DNA from: Scatophagus argus | Taxonomy: Eukaryota; Chordata; Actinopteri; Scatophagidae | DNA length: 64,000 bases | NCBI RefSeq assembly: GCF_020382885.2 | Contig: NC_058512.1 | Coordinates: 6,226,802 to 6,290,801 of the forward strand | Direction of reading: 5' to 3' | Position numbers and translations under genes: made by a program | The notes under the pieces: model-generated | The model's database searches: none | What the model was told of the DNA's origin: nothing | Seen by the model: only the letters and a program-made list of their open reading frames with translations | Part shown: piece after piece, positions 38,081 through 51,745 of the stretch | Layout of the letters: every line of letters starts with the position of its first letter | Position numbering within the stretch: the stretch's first letter is position 1

Positions 38081-41000
38081 TAGTGGACAATAAGTGCCCT
38101 CTCTTCCCTGGACCACACTGGACTGTGTTGAAGCAATCTGAAATAAAGGTTTAGTCCTTTTGCATTGTTGAGGGCGGGTATGTGGCCTGTGTGTGCAGAG
38201 TTGAGCCAATAAATAATACAGCGGCAAAGCCAGTCTGTACACCTCTGATGTGGAGTAATAGTTAAATCTTTGGACATTGTTGTTGGAAGTGATGGTGATT
38301 TAAATGATAAACTGAGCTTGTGTCTTTCACGTTGGATTTCATCACGTGATATAGCAGAAATATGGAAAACTCAGACAGTAATTTAAACAAAGAATCAGAA
38401 ACCTTTCCTGGTCCTCTAGGACCAGTTAGGGATTTGCATCATGGTGGCTGGTTCAACCACAGGACATTTCCTTAGCATGCTGTCTTCTCAGCACACATTT
38501 GTTTCATGTGATAATGGCCAGCTTTGTGCTTTGCGAGTATAAATAAACACCATGAGGCAACAGGCTTCATTTAGCTAAGCCCTGGTGTCACACCAGGAGG
38601 TGACAAGCCACTCTCCCTTTCCCCCTCATGTGGCATGAATAATACAAACATCTTTAGATGCCCAAACCCTCCAAGAACAACACAACTGACTCATCCAAAA
38701 GAATATGATACAATACACAGAGGTGCGGCAGAAAATGTTAAGCTGAGATTCATTGCAGTCAAAATTTTGATGGAAATTTAAAAAATAACCAGCTCAAACT
38801 TTAAATATTTGAACAGTATTATTTGAACATTAATAGTACAGACTTGCTGTCACTTCTTAGATACGTTTACTACAGCAGCGTATAATTCACTGGCCAAATA
38901 TTTGCGCTGACTCATGCGATAGGCTATTCACAGCCTCAGTGACCCATTAACATCCTACAGGTTCCCATTGTCCCCCCTAAATGGACCCATTAGCATTGCT
39001 GTTGTTATTTAAATCCTACATTTCCTAACAAAGAGTGTAGTTTAACTCTCTAATGAGGACTTCCTCAGACAAAAGGACAGAGGCTTCTATTTTCTCCACT
39101 CTCTAATTCCACTGCAAACCTGTTGGCTTTCATGAATTTTTAAAAGTTAGCCTCTAATTTAGAATTTGATGTTGTCCACTTGGAATTTCTAGTGTGCTTT
39201 CTGATGTTCTCAGTGGTTTGGTGGAGGTTTTTAGAGGTGTTTCTTTAAATGCTTTTATGCTTAATTTTCCCATAGATATCATAAAGATTATTTTTATACA
39301 TACATTACTTTTAAGATTTGTATCCCCTGAATCTCATCTGACAGAGATGTGTTTCTACATTCACTGTATGTCTAACTATGCTATTTAAAACACTGCATGT
39401 TCCTGTCCTAGAGTAGGTTTTATTATTGTGCCTGACATGCATTTTTATTACTGGTGTAGATTTATCTCCTGTTAACCTTACATAACTCATCAGATTCTCT
39501 CCTATGAAGGGCAGCAAATGATGGAAGTTTACAAGTAAATTCTATACCATGAAGAAAACTCTTCTTCCACCCCTCCAACATGTGAAACTCCATCATCTAG
39601 CCATGACAGAAGAAATATCAGTTTTGATTTTACGTATGTTATGTATTGGTTACATTTTCATGCCTGCAATGCCTTTTATTATTACATTAAATATGATCAG
39701 AATAACACACATACAATATCTGAGACAGAGTAAGATAGCTTTTTAACTGCAGGCTCACATGATCGGTTTAATACATTTTGTGTTTAGAAAATAAATAAAC
39801 ATATAAAAACATTCCTTCAGTCCTTGTCATTTACTGATCATTTGCCAGAATAGTCAAAATCCCCAGATTGCTTGTCAGCACAATAACCTGTTTTGTCCCG
39901 AGGTTTGTTCCTGAACCCGTAATCACAGGATCTCACAGTAAGTGATGCTGCACCTCCTGAAGCAATAGGAAGAAGCTGGTGGGAGTAAATAGAAAGCGAG
40001 TGGCACATAATTGTGTCATGTCCCGTCTCCCACTGAGGCTTTCAGACTGCAGTGAAAGCTCCTGCAGCAAGCAAACGCGTCACCTAACCTCTCACTGACC
40101 TCATTCCAGCTTAAAGGTTGGTCCACAACAACACATGTGACGCAGCAGCTGAAAGGACTGAAACCTCTGTGTGGATTTCTACACACCTGATATGTTTGCT
40201 GCTTGCATACTTTTGATCATTAATTCAGATTATTTGTTTATTTCAGATCATCTAATAAGGTTTCCCATAAACCTGATAGTTACAATCTGTGTAAGGTGTA
40301 GTCATGATATGGATAAGGTTCAAAGGTTGTACACAGTAAATTAGTATTAGTATTAATATTATCACCACTAGTGTTACTATTTTACTATCAGTATTAGCGT
40401 TAGCGTTAATCAGAGTGTTAGCATTTAAAAATATCAGCCTAGGCTGTCAGTATTAGTATGTATTAGTATGTTTGTCTGTGTATTATTGGTATTGGCATTA
40501 CTGGCATCTGCTTACATGTTCTACTACACAAATACTGTATACTATAATGAAATATTATTTGGATAGTTTGGGGTCTTTCATTGTGTATGTCAGATTAACC
40601 TATTGGGTGTCCCAAGGGCAAAAATTTGCTATTGCATCCCTGCTGACTGCATGATTTTCTGTGTTTTGTGCCTTGTGTTTCCATCCTGTCATCTCATATT
40701 TCTCAGTACAACATGGCAACTTTATTATTTGCCAAGATATTTGCCCACATTAGAGATGCAAGCTGACTGACTGACTGCCTACTCTTCGTTTGTATCAATT
40801 TGATTACAAAGAGCTTCATTTGACAATATGCAACATGTGAGCACAATGTCAATATCTTAAAACTCCATACTAACACGCTGGGCCTCCATATAATCTAATC
40901 TGGGGCAGCCAGACCAGGTAAGTATCAGGACCACAAGAACTGAAGCGTCTTAATGGAATCAGCCATCAGTTTTATTATTTATTTACACTGTGACATGTCA

Positions 41001-41387
41001 GAATGTCTCCTATGAAAAAGGCCTATTGTCCAAATTACCAAGAAACAATTTACGTGTATTTGTTTTCTATGATTGTGATTTTTAATATCTCTACTTAATA
41101 TGACATTTTTAATTACTTTCTAATTTTTTTATAATCGGCAGATTAAATTACCTTTGTTTCGAGCAAATATGAAATAACAAAGAAGGTGCAAGTATACATA
41201 GAATATAACTACACCCTGTCAAAAATGTGAATAAAGGTTATAACGGTAATGTCGTTTTTTTTAGTGAGTTGTAAGAAAAGTGGTATATAGCTATAAATAT
41301 ATGTCTCCATCCAATATTTCATTTATGTACTGGATAACAGGACACGTACAAAAAGTCTCTCTTGCCAACCTCAGCTATTACAAAAAC

Positions 41388-41424
41388 GAAGAAGAAGAAA
41401 AAGAAGAAGAAGAAGAAGAAGAAA
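41388..41424. repeat. (GAA)n microsatellite just upstream of lman1
   Basis: GAA/AAG repeats of about 37 bases, ending about 120 bases before the lman1 start codon. Lysine/glutamate-rich frames across it are artefacts. Confidence 0.93.
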
Positions 41425-41454
41425 AGCGAGCAACAGAGAAGAAAAAAAGGACCC

Positions 41455-41546
41455 AAAACTCGTCCAATGAGAAAACGCCCTGTTGGCCCTACAGGCATCC
41501 CGTCATGCGCGTGGACTCAGCGCTACGTCAGCAGTGATACCGAAAC
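41455..41546 (+). promoter_or_regulatory. lman1: lman1 core promoter and short leader
   Basis: A CCAAT box at 41464-41468 is followed by GC-rich sequence and TACGTCA at 41524-41530 (complement TGACGTA, a CRE/ATF6-like core), just before the start codon in a strong context (A at -3, G at +4). LMAN1 is known to be induced by ER stress. A full ERSE (CCAAT-N9-CCACG) is not present, so stress control here is inference. The leader must be short if transcription starts downstream of the CCAAT box. Confidence 0.45.
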
Positions 41547-44500
41547 ATGGCGGTGTCCATAACGCAGCGCCCGGCTGTCAGCGCTCGTGTGTTGATATTC
41601 ACTTTCTTCACAGCGTTAATATTTCACCACAGTGTCGCCGATACTACCGCGGGTGCCACGACGGCAGAAGAGTCTCCTCATCGTCGGTTTGAGTACAAAT
41701 ACAGCTTCAAAGGACCGCACCTGTCTCAAACTGACGGCAATATCCCGTTTTGGATCCACACTGGCAGTAAGTTTGTATCCAGCTGTCAGCATCACCGAGC
41801 GTGTTGGACAGTTGTGTTGGTTTTAATTTAACAACTCAAATGTCCCGAAATGACAAGGGGGCCAGCTGAGGTAGATCGTGTTTTCGGTTTGCATTTGACG
41901 GTGTTTCCGTTCAGGATGTTAAGAAGTAACAGTTGTGTGATTCGCTCATTCAAAACTGCACTAGGAAATGCATATATTTTAGCGCCGTAGCTTGATGTTA
42001 TACGTGTCCTAAAGACAGCACGTTAAAGGCCCTGTCTGCAGAGGGACTCTGTGCAGACACACGCAACTTGTGCTGAACTTTCCTCCTGCAAAAAAAAATG
42101 GGCCTTTGGATTCTTGCATCACTCACTGAGTTGTCCAATTGCTGACATGAGCGTTCAACGAGGGCAGCAGGAGATTACAGTGCATTCCCTTTGAGGCTGT
42201 AAGTGAAGATTATTCATCATTTAGTCCAAAAAGAAAGTCAGTCACAATTTCTGGCACCACAGAATATCGTACGAGAGAAAGAAGACAATATAGAGATGAC
42301 AGGAAGTAACAGGAGGCTGTTGCTAGATTCAACCTGGACACGTTGAGATTTCATGGTCAAAATCTTCAGCCTTTAGGTTCTTCGGTTTACTGTCACTTAA
42401 GACAAAAAAGCAATCAAACCTTACGACTGAGAAGCTGGAACTTGGTATTGATAATGTTTTGGGAATTTATGCAAAATGACTTGCAAGGTGCTGGACCGCT
42501 CATCGGAAGCGATGAAGCACCCCATCATGTTTCCACGCAATTTGGGGTTCTGTATCTTGTTTGCTGTACTTCTTGAGCCACAGCTGCCCCAAAGATTTTT
42601 TGGCTTCTTGATTACATTTATCTATGTACACCACAGCTCGGTTAGATTAGGTAACTGTAAGAGAACAGTGCAGGGTTTGCTGATCAGTCAGCAACTGTTC
42701 GGTCTGTTTTCTATAAGACCCAAAGTTATTCAAGTTACAATGATATGAAACTGAACTGAACCCTGAGCAAACCCGTACCAAGACATCTGCAGATAATGAT
42801 CTGTAGTTTGTGAATCAGGCACTGAAGCATTTAGAAGATTAGCTCATAGGCACACCCTGATAAGGCAGGTTCCTAATAACAATACCATGTTAGCAGACAG
42901 GAGCTATCGACTGGAGTGGAAGCCACACAAAAAATCTCTGTCACTGTAGACTGCCTATATGACATTTTATAGAATAGACTAATAGAATCCTGTTCACTCT
43001 CTCCGTCCCTGCTCTTCATTTCAGATGCTATTCCCAGCGCAGACCAGGTGCGCATTACGCCATCCCTCAGGAGTCAGAGGGGCAGCGTTTGGACCAAAAA
43101 CAAAGTCAACTTTGAACACTGGGAGGCCGAGGTGACCTTTAGAGTGTCTGGAAGAGGCAGAATGGGAGCCGACGGTTTGGTAAGAAGAGTTTAAACTTGT
43201 CAGTGTCAGTTATGTGGTTAGGCAGTTGTGCAGTGTGTTATACTATACAACTTTTTAATCCACTCCTTATGGCATTTGGTATTGGCTGCGCAGTCTAGAA
43301 GTACACTGCTTACTGTGCTTTATGCTTAAATCAGATATTTCCCAGTCTAAATCTTATGTAAACGTTTCCTATTTTTGTCCAACGTCATGTTTTATGTAAA
43401 CAGACTAAAACGTATTTTGAGAAATGAAAAATATTCCCGAAACTGAGGTAGGAACTGTGAGAAATAAAGCTTACATTTGTGAATTTCTCTTTCCCTGTTG
43501 CAACACTTAAATAAGTTATGCTGTTTGACACTGAGCGCACAGCAATTTAGACTGCATGTCAGACATAGGAATTTGGAATTGAAGGAAAGGTGCACAACCT
43601 GTTGAAGGAGGTGTGTCATGTCCGCAGGGTTGGATGACAAGCATTTCTTCACCTGACAAAAGTTTTGAGCAGCTCAGACATCTTGAGGAAGATTCTCCTG
43701 TCTGCTGTGTAAAGTCCAGATTTTTCTGCTGCATAACTAGTTTTATAGGTTTTACAACGTGTACATTTTATAATAATGTTTTCTGTAGTCGCTTTCTGGA
43801 AGACTTGAGTGCGTCGGTACGTGAAGACTGCAGATCCGCTCATAGCTGCACTTACAACACGTAAATGCTTGAATATCATTCACTGTTTCACCGGTGACCT
43901 AAATTGTTCGCTTGCAGAGAAAGCTGAGAAATCACTCTCATCATCATGGCTGCTGCCTTTGACTTTTTCCTCTGTGAAGGATACTGAAACAAACTGATGT
44001 TCTTTGCCCAACAGGCTGTGTGGTTCACCGCTGCACAAGGCCTCGACGGTCCGGTGTACGGCGCCGCCGACCGCTGGAATGGAGTTGGAGTCTTTTTTGA
44101 CTCTTTTGACAACGACGGAAAGGTTGGTATCAGTGTCACGCTTTCGAGAATTGTTTAACCATAACTGCTGATGATTTTATATTTCCTAATGTTTTCCTGA
44201 AAGTGTCTCATGGGGAGTTTTGGACTCAAAGCAGGCTGGTTGTAGAGACTCACTGCTGAAGACGTATTCAGTCTTTGTTTCCGTCTGTTCTTACCACACG
44301 TCAGCACACACGTGGCCTCTGTTTGGTTGTTATCAACTGGCTTAGTCAGAGGAACAAAAAATATTGTTATGAGTTGATTCATTCGTGGGATTCACTTGCC
44401 ATGCAAAACAAATCTTTCATAGGTCTGTTTATATCAGAATTTGAATAATATTTTTGCTCAGGTGTGGGATTGATATTTTTGAATAAGATTACCTAAAAGC

Positions 44501-46057
44501 AAAGCCACCTCTGGTCTTCAGATGGACAAAAGGGATTAATGCTCTTTCCTCGTCTTCATTCCAGAAAAATAACCCAGCTATAATTGTTGTGGGAAACAAT
44601 GGCAATTTTGTTTACGACCACCAAAAGTAAGTAAACATTTCTTTTGCTCTGCTCTGATGTCGTCACCAACTCATATTTTAACAACTTAAAGAAGATTAGA
44701 ATATATGATTATATTTGCTTGGAAAGTAAATAATCCTCTATCTTTTCTAATCTACCCCTGGGCCAGTGAAAGCTTTAAATCACTTTTTCAGTGCCATTCC
44801 AGTTTGTCTTAGTCTGGTGTCTATTCACAACAACATACACAAGTATTGATGTTATTCATTTATCTAATAAACTTTGATCAGACTGTAGTTTTTGGCGCTC
44901 ATGTCGAGTGTCTGTGTGGAGAACAACGCTGTCTGTATATGCCCGTGAGTGTTAACGTTTGCCTGTTGTTTCGATGCAGTGACGGCACCACACAGGCCCT
45001 CGGGACATGTTTACGAGACTTCCGCAACAAACCGTATCCTGTCAGAGCCAAAATAACGTACTACAAGAAGACACTGACGGTAGGAGACACAGTAAACACT
45101 CACACGCTGAGCATCAAATATGCGATGGTTTGATGGTCAGCCCAGTCAGTACGTGTTTAGCTCTGCTGCGTCACTGTTTCGTCTTCCTCCTCAGGTGATG
45201 ATCAACAACGGCTTCACTCCAGACAAAGAGGACTATGAGTTCTGCACGAAGGTGGACAACATGATCATTCCCACCGAGGGCTTCTTTGGCATTTCAGCTG
45301 CCACTGGTGGTCTCGCAGGTATTATTCTGCTCTTAAAGTTGTGAGTGGAATATTGAGTGTGAGTACTGAGTATTGTTCGGAAACCAGACTTCTTGTCGGT
45401 TTAAGCTGATGTACAAAATTATTCAGCTTAAACTGTCACTTGTGGAGGTAAAATAAAGGCTAATTTATGGTTATTCCACAACATCGTTTCCAGTCGGTTC
45501 TTAACAGTCACAACTGTGTATTTTAAAGAAAGATTTAAAATAACTAGAAGAAATTAAGTAGAAAGAGACAGTGTTCCATTTCCATTCTGCTAGGCAAGTA
45601 CTTTTTTCTGATTACTATGACCTTATTGTTCTGTTATCACTCATCTTTCTCATGAAGAACATCACCTCCGATATTGCTCTGTAGAGATATTTTACATCGG
45701 TATCACCAGATTATTATTGCTTGTTAGCCTGACAAAACGTAATTATAGAAAGTCCATTGTTACCCCATTAAAATGGTATTCATTAGATGTTCTTTGCGAT
45801 GTTGTTCAGGTTTCTAACCTGCTGTTCCTGTTACAGAAAATTAACTCTGTAATTACTGTGTTATTACCCCACGTCATCTCTCTCTCATTACCTTCTCATC
45901 ATTGTATTTAAACTGCTTCCATCATTTTAAATGTTAACTCCAAATTTCTCTCCTCCTTCAGATGACCACGATGTTTTGTCTTTCTTATTATTCAGACTCT
46001 CAGAACCAGGCCAGCAACCGGTAACCACATTTTCCTAGAACTCCTAAAACTGTTGCC

Positions 46058-46099
<42 letters not shown>

Positions 46100-49000
46100 T
46101 TCACTGTTCTGTAGCTGTGTGTGTCTCTGTGTGCTGCATGCATGTGCACAACATAGCCTTAAGCACTATTGAGTTCAGAGAGGTTTTCTTTTTTTTTTTT
46201 TTTTGTCTTTCCCATTGAAGCCCCCACCTGAATCTGAGATTCCTAAAGAAGAGAAGGACAAGTACCAGGAGGAATTTCAGAACTTTCAGCAAGAGCTCGA
46301 CAAAAAGAAAGAGGAGTTTCAGAAGGAGCACCCAGACGTCCAAGGAGAGCCAAGTTAGTTTAATGAGACTCCAATTGATTATAGAAAACATATTAAGGAA
46401 AAAAGGAGAAAAAAAAACCCATAAACTGTACTATACTAAAATGTTATCTGTATGGTATTATTCAGAAAAAACAAATTAAATTGTTTGAAAAATATAAATC
46501 ATAATACGCTCAGCACGTCTAATCATTACATTTGCAATGCCTTTATGAAAAGTGATTTTCTTTTTCTATGTATTTAATCTTGGATGTGTTAATTATCCAT
46601 TCTCAGTTGAGGACCTGTATGAGAGCGTGAATGACCGGGAAATCCGTCAGGTGTTTGAAGGTCAGAACCGGATCCACCTGGAGATCAAACAGCTGCACCG
46701 GCAGCTCGCTATGATCCTGGACGAGCAGCGGCGATACGTTTCTGTCATCACAGACGAGGTCGCCAAAAAGGGATCAAACGCCGCGTCGGGACAGGTGAGC
46801 ATGTCATTGTCGAGACGTGGGTTCACACCAGATGGGTACGGGATTATAAAACCCTGCTGTCACCACGACGTTGTTTCTCTGTGCTCCTGCTGAACTTTTT
46901 ATGGCAGGTTAAGGAAACTAATAAACCTTTTTATAAGAGCTTTATCAGTCATCAGCACTGGAGTGTTTAACTGTCGCACTGTTATTCTGTATTTCTCTTG
47001 TAGCTGGACACTGGCAGTCAGCAACAGTTGGGCTCCGTCTTAGCCACCCAGCAGGAGGTTCTCAAAAATCTGAACGACTTGAGGTGAGTAACTGTAGTGT
47101 CGTTATCGCTGATGTTTGGTCAGTCTTTAAAATCTAGCTGTTGTTTTTGCAACTAATATAAAGAGAGAGCCGTGATACTCCAGAAAAACAAGGGAAATCC
47201 CAGCAGTTAAATCCCTCAGCTCATATTTAATCTCAGGATGCAGTGGCTGCAGCATCACAGGTGTCTGCCAGCCTGATAATCCAGCTGCAGCTTCCTCCAC
47301 AGTCACTCAGTCAGTCACGTTGTCGCACTGAAGGCCTCACCAGCAAATGGGATAATCATCACACTGCCTTCATCGTGGATTTAAACCATTTTATTCATTT
47401 CTTGTCTCTGCTTGTGATGAAATGAAAAAGATTTATTACGTTTTACGTGTTGCATAATTACGACCTTAAGTTCAAAACGTGACTTCCTGGTTGAAGTTTG
47501 CAAATATTTTCAGACAGTTTATCAAAGATTATGTGTGAAACCGAAAAGGTGACTGAATAAGAAAGTCACTTTTTGAAATTTATCATCTCTGTGATGAAGA
47601 ATTGCATCATTTGTGAGACTTCAGACTGATAGGTATCTATAGACATATAATATCCAGCTGTAATCTTCTTCTACTTGTTCTTCTTTCATTGTAAAAATGG
47701 TCTCCTTAGTACAGACTCAGTCTGCACAGATTTTAAGATAATACAGCTTAAGAGATTTTATGATGGTGTGCCTTCCATGGAAAAGATTCAAATGACTGCT
47801 CGATTTTGGTACTTAACAGTAAGTAAGCCTGATTAGGTGTACAGAATGTAATTTTTTTATGTCTAGAGCTTGTATTTAGTCAATAACATATTTGTGCTTT
47901 TGTACTGCTTGTCTAAGGTGCTTGTGGGCTTAGTGATTGTAAACACGCAATGGGATTAAATAAAAAAAGTCTTCTTTTAGATTGATGAGAGGATTTTAAA
48001 TGTTTTTCTCAATTTCACCAATGATTAAGTTATGAATTATCCAACTAGTCTGTTTATTTCTATCTTGTCAGCTTTTCTAACTTGTGTGTTTAACTGTTAA
48101 ATGAAGATGTCTTATTTACTGAAGCACTTTGCACCCTTTTTTTTAAAGATTTTTTATTAGTATTATTATTATTATTTATGTGCTTAGCTTCTGTCATGGC
48201 ATATTTGTCCTCTCGGTGCAGTTTGTGTGTCTTAATTGTAACACACCATCTGCATTAAGACTTAATCAGAATCACAAGATATTAAAGATTTTATTTTATG
48301 TAACATTAATCTCTCAGCCTCATGTATCATAAAAGAATCAAGCTGTTTGTATGCCCCAAATCCAACAGGACATTCATGCTCAAATGACTTTGCATACACG
48401 ATTTTCTTTATTATATTGCTGACCCATGACATCATCACATGGACCAGGACTCTCACTTACATATTTGCTAATTCTACCCAAATGCTTCTCTCAGTGAATT
48501 ATATCATGTATAGATGGCAGGGACAGACGAATTTTCTGTGATGATTCAGCTTTAAGAGAGACACGTTATCCAAGTGGCAATTCCAAGATGAGGTGGTGCA
48601 CAGGAGTGAACTGATTGACACAGTGAATAAGTTCAGATGCTGCGAAAAAGGCTGCAGCTGCCCCCTCTAATGTGCTAATGTGCACAACTGAGCAGTATTA
48701 CTTTGTAGATTAAGCCCTCAGTTGATCCTGACCCATCTATTTACACACAGAGTTCACGGCGGGACTTCATCTCAGACTCTCCAAACATCCAAGGAGGGCG
48801 CTCTGCTCATAAATGGGTCACTTGTGGCAGATGAAGATTAGATGTAGGGTTTAATAAATGCTCACTTACTTTCTCAAGGGAGATTTTTTTTTCCCCTCTC
48901 TGTGAAACAAATTAGATTTTGTTTATGTGTCATCCCTGTCCATCCTTTCAGACCTCAGCCATGTGGCCGAGCAAGAAAAGGCCACATCTTAGCACCATTT

Positions 49001-50502
49001 TGTCCTTATCAGATTAGGATTCCTTAAATACATCTGTCATACACAGGAAAAAACATGATTTACCTCCAATTGATTTCTTGTCACAATCCCCCCTCAGGGC
49101 CTTCCTACTTACGCTGCTGGAATTCCCTTCATTTGTTCAGTGACTTTTTTTCTTTATAATCGTCTTAGATGTGTTTAAGATGATAAGGGAAACTTATTGC
49201 TTTCTCCCTCTGAGTAATCAACGTTAAGAAATTGTATTGTGTGGAGAAATATGATCCAGACTGAAGGCGTCTTCATTCCCTTGGTTTAAACTCTGTTCTC
49301 TCACTGATGAAAATGAAAGTGATGAGAAAGATGCTCAGATTTCAAATTTTATCGCTGGTTAGTCGTTAAAGTTATGGTTTTGGATTGTATATTTTGACAT
49401 CTTCTTGAGGGAATGATGTGTGCACATTGCTGACACCACCATCAGTAACTCAAAGAGAAACAAGCCGACAGTCTTTTCCAGTCTTTAATCTAAGATAAAC
49501 TAACCTTTTTTAGTCACCATTTTTATTCTGTCTTGGCATCATAGCTGGACTCAGGATTACATATTTCAGATAATGTTCCTCTGTGGTCTCTTTCTTAACC
49601 TCTTATACTTGTAATCATGTAAGAACATGTTTTTATAAGGGATTAATTTAGCAATCATGACCTCTTTTATCAGATGGTAATTTCCTGTTTTTCAAACTTT
49701 GAGAATATGGAGCCTCCAGTGAATAGGGATTAAAAGATTAATTTTGGACAATTTGTATTACTGTAAATAAATGATACCACACAGTATATTTACTGCACAT
49801 CATGTTTCCCAACACAAATTCACTCAACTCATGAGATATTTTTTAGGCATTAAAAGGCTGTTGAAGTGAAGATAATTCATTTCAGTCCTTTGGGGAAGCA
49901 GTTGTAGTATATATGTAGTATATTTGATTTTCTTTTTTTGCACAGGGCCTATTGGCTGTCAGGCGTCTAAAGTGCATCTTCTCTTTGTCTCTGCAGAAAC
50001 TCCTTTTACGACTCCCTGAAACAGATTGGCTCAGTCCAACACCAGGGTAACACAGGCGGAATGGGAACATATGAGACAATTCAACACTTCAACGAAATCA
50101 AGGAACATCTGCACACAGTCAGAAGGGACGTGGAGCATCTGGTTCAACGTAACGCTCAGGTATGGTGTGCAGCCTCGCTCGGAGTAGTCAGTAAAACAGA
50201 TCTGAATTCAGCTGACTGAACTCACTTCTGCGTGTTTCCACATACAGAATCCTGCTGAGAAGGTTATGAAGTGCCCCGAGGTGCCTGCCATGCCTTCCTG
50301 CTTATCCACCGTTCATTTTGCAGTCTTCATCGTCGTGCAGTCGGTCCTGTTCTTTTGCTACATCATGTACAAGTAAGAAAGCATTGTTTTGCTTTTCTCC
50401 CATGCATGTGCTTGTGGTCTAAAATGACTCTAATGCTTTGTGTCTGTCTTGCTTTTCTCTTTTAGGAGTCAACAAGAAGCAGCAGCAAAGAAGTTCTTTT
50501 GA
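41547..50502 (+). CDS. lman1: Lectin, mannose-binding 1 / ERGIC-53 cargo receptor (13 exons)
   Basis: Exons: 41547-41766, 43025-43179, 44015-44122, 44565-44626, 44980-45079, 45195-45318, 45962-46020, 46221-46353, 46607-46794, 47004-47083, 49997-50159, 50248-50372, 50466-50502. They total 1554 bases, 517 aa (human 510), all GT-AG and in phase. Signal peptide 1-31; L-type lectin domain about 45-270 with the calcium/mannose residues D154, F156, N158, H180 and D183, and the disulphide pair C192/C232. A helical stalk follows (EEFQNFQQELDKKKEEF near 295-315), then C473 and C482, which match the inter-subunit cysteines of human ERGIC-53. The membrane segment is 486-504, and the short cytosolic tail ends in KKFF, carrying ER-retrieval (KK) and ER-exit (FF) signals. 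Known role: with MCFD2 it carries factors V and VIII and other glycoproteins from ER to Golgi. Intron 10 (2.9 kb) is the longest. Identity is very secure. Confidence 0.98.
46063..46204 (+). repeat. lman1: (TG)18 followed by T16 tract in lman1 intron 7
   Basis: Intron 7 is only 200 bases (46021-46220). It carries a TG microsatellite (46063-46098) and then a run of 16 T (46189-46204) that forms the pyrimidine tract of the exon 8 acceptor. Length change in either could affect exon 8 splicing. Confidence 0.9.
47084..49996 (+). other. lman1: lman1 intron 10
   Basis: The largest lman1 intron. No extra exon is supported. The stretch at about 48640-49160 is repeat-free, with several sequences of the look of conserved non-coding DNA (for example around 'ctctaatgtgctaatgtgca' and 'cttatcagattaggattcct'). 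The rest is AT-rich. An enhancer here is only a suggestion. Confidence 0.5.
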
Positions 50503-51544
50503 TGAAATTAATTTCTGAAATGAAAGTGTGTAAATGAGGGAATGTCCATTTTGATAATTTTTCTGTTTTGTTTTGTTTTGTTTTTTTTGGTTTGATTACT
50601 GTCAGATTGTAAGTTATTGTACTTGAAAAAATTGGTTTTGTCCAATAGGTTTGTTTTAATTGATTGCAGATTTTTTTAATTTGATCAGTAAATTGCTGTG
50701 TATGAATGCTGGTGTGAGACTCATCATGGGTCATGTTCCTTACAGTATTTTTTGGTTGGTCACATCCATAGATTTTGTTTTCAGGAGTTGAAACCTGCCG
50801 TAGTCCCATTCCATGAAACTGAGCTGACGACGACAACAACAACAACAACAAAAAAACCTGTGTTTTGAAATGTGCAATTTTGTATGAAATAATGCTGAAC
50901 TATTGATGATAAAAACTCAGAAGTCTGCCTCCGTTTATCTGGTTTGACTGAGTCAAACGTGGCAGACTCTGACAAATCTTCTACCTGAACAATTTACATA
51001 AACCAAAAACACAAATTACACTGTTGTGTCTGTGTATTTTATCATGTGAGATAAAGTAGACACGAGGTGCGTCTGGACTGAATGTCTTCTGTACATCTAT
51101 TATGATTAGCAGCTACACTGCGTCATGTGTAGCAGCTGCAGTGCACCTGTTTGAGTTCAGCAGCAAGTGACAGGTGAAATGAGGACCTTAAGTTCCTAAA
51201 TATTATTATATTCCTTGCTTTTACAGGTTAGGACCCTCGAAGGTATACCAACAATAGATCATTTATAACACACTTTGTAGTTGTGAGTAAATATAGGGAC
51301 ATTCAGACTACTTTACTGCACACATTTTTAAGTTTCTGTATGTATGTGTGAGGCATCCCTAACTGATACATTAAAAGCTGGATTAATTTGGTATCAGTGT
51401 GTTAGAAGGTGTTTATTAACCCTTTATAGTCATGAATGCCTCACAAAGAGTTCTAGCTGTTGACAAATATATGAATAAATACTTAAATGTCGTACTTAAA
51501 ATGACAATACAGTCTGCTTAAATAAAATGCTATTTTTAACGAGC

Positions 51545-51745
51545 CTACAGCCATGCTAACAGGTCAACATGCTAATGTTGAGCAGATGTAATGTTTACCG
51601 TGTTCGCCATCTTACTTGGTCGTGCTAACTTAAGTTAATTAGCAGGCAACACAGACTACAGCTCAGGTTGATGGGAATCTCATTAGTTTTGCAGGCATAT
51701 GTTGCAAACTAAATTTGATGACTTATAACTTTGCATGGAGTTATT
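51545..51745 (-). mobile_element. Percomorph interspersed repeat fragment (reverse)
   Basis: Phrases 'acagccatgctaacaggtca', 'acatgctaatgttgagcag', 'gttaattagcagg', 'cagctcaggttgatgggaat' and 'tagttttgcaggcatatg' are complements of the repeat described at 23826-24265. It begins right after the last candidate lman1 AATAAA. Confidence 0.6.

Larger units (their letters stand above)
34322..41460. other. ccbe1-lman1 intergenic spacer
   Basis: About 7 kb with no convincing exon. It holds a GATT tandem tract (34650-34675), a fish short repeat (about 35560-35720), and two AT-rich repeat-free stretches rich in TAATTA-type sites (about 36530-37260 and 37690-38080), listed as candidate conserved elements. 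At 38408-38425 there is an 8-base perfect inverted repeat (CTGGTCCT/AGGACCAG, 2-base loop). The rest is AT-rich unique sequence. Frames here are short and without known motifs. Confidence 0.6.

Noticed and set aside
38408..38425. Perfect 8-base inverted repeat with 2-base loop
   Set aside because: Loop too small for a stable RNA hairpin and no T-run or context; likely chance.
41280..41562. Lys/Glu-rich + frames upstream of lman1
   Set aside because: Produced by the GAA microsatellite; lman1 itself starts at 41547 in another frame.
46101..46391. Leucine-rich minus-strand frame that resembles a membrane protein
   Set aside because: Antisense of lman1 exon 8 and the T/TG tracts.
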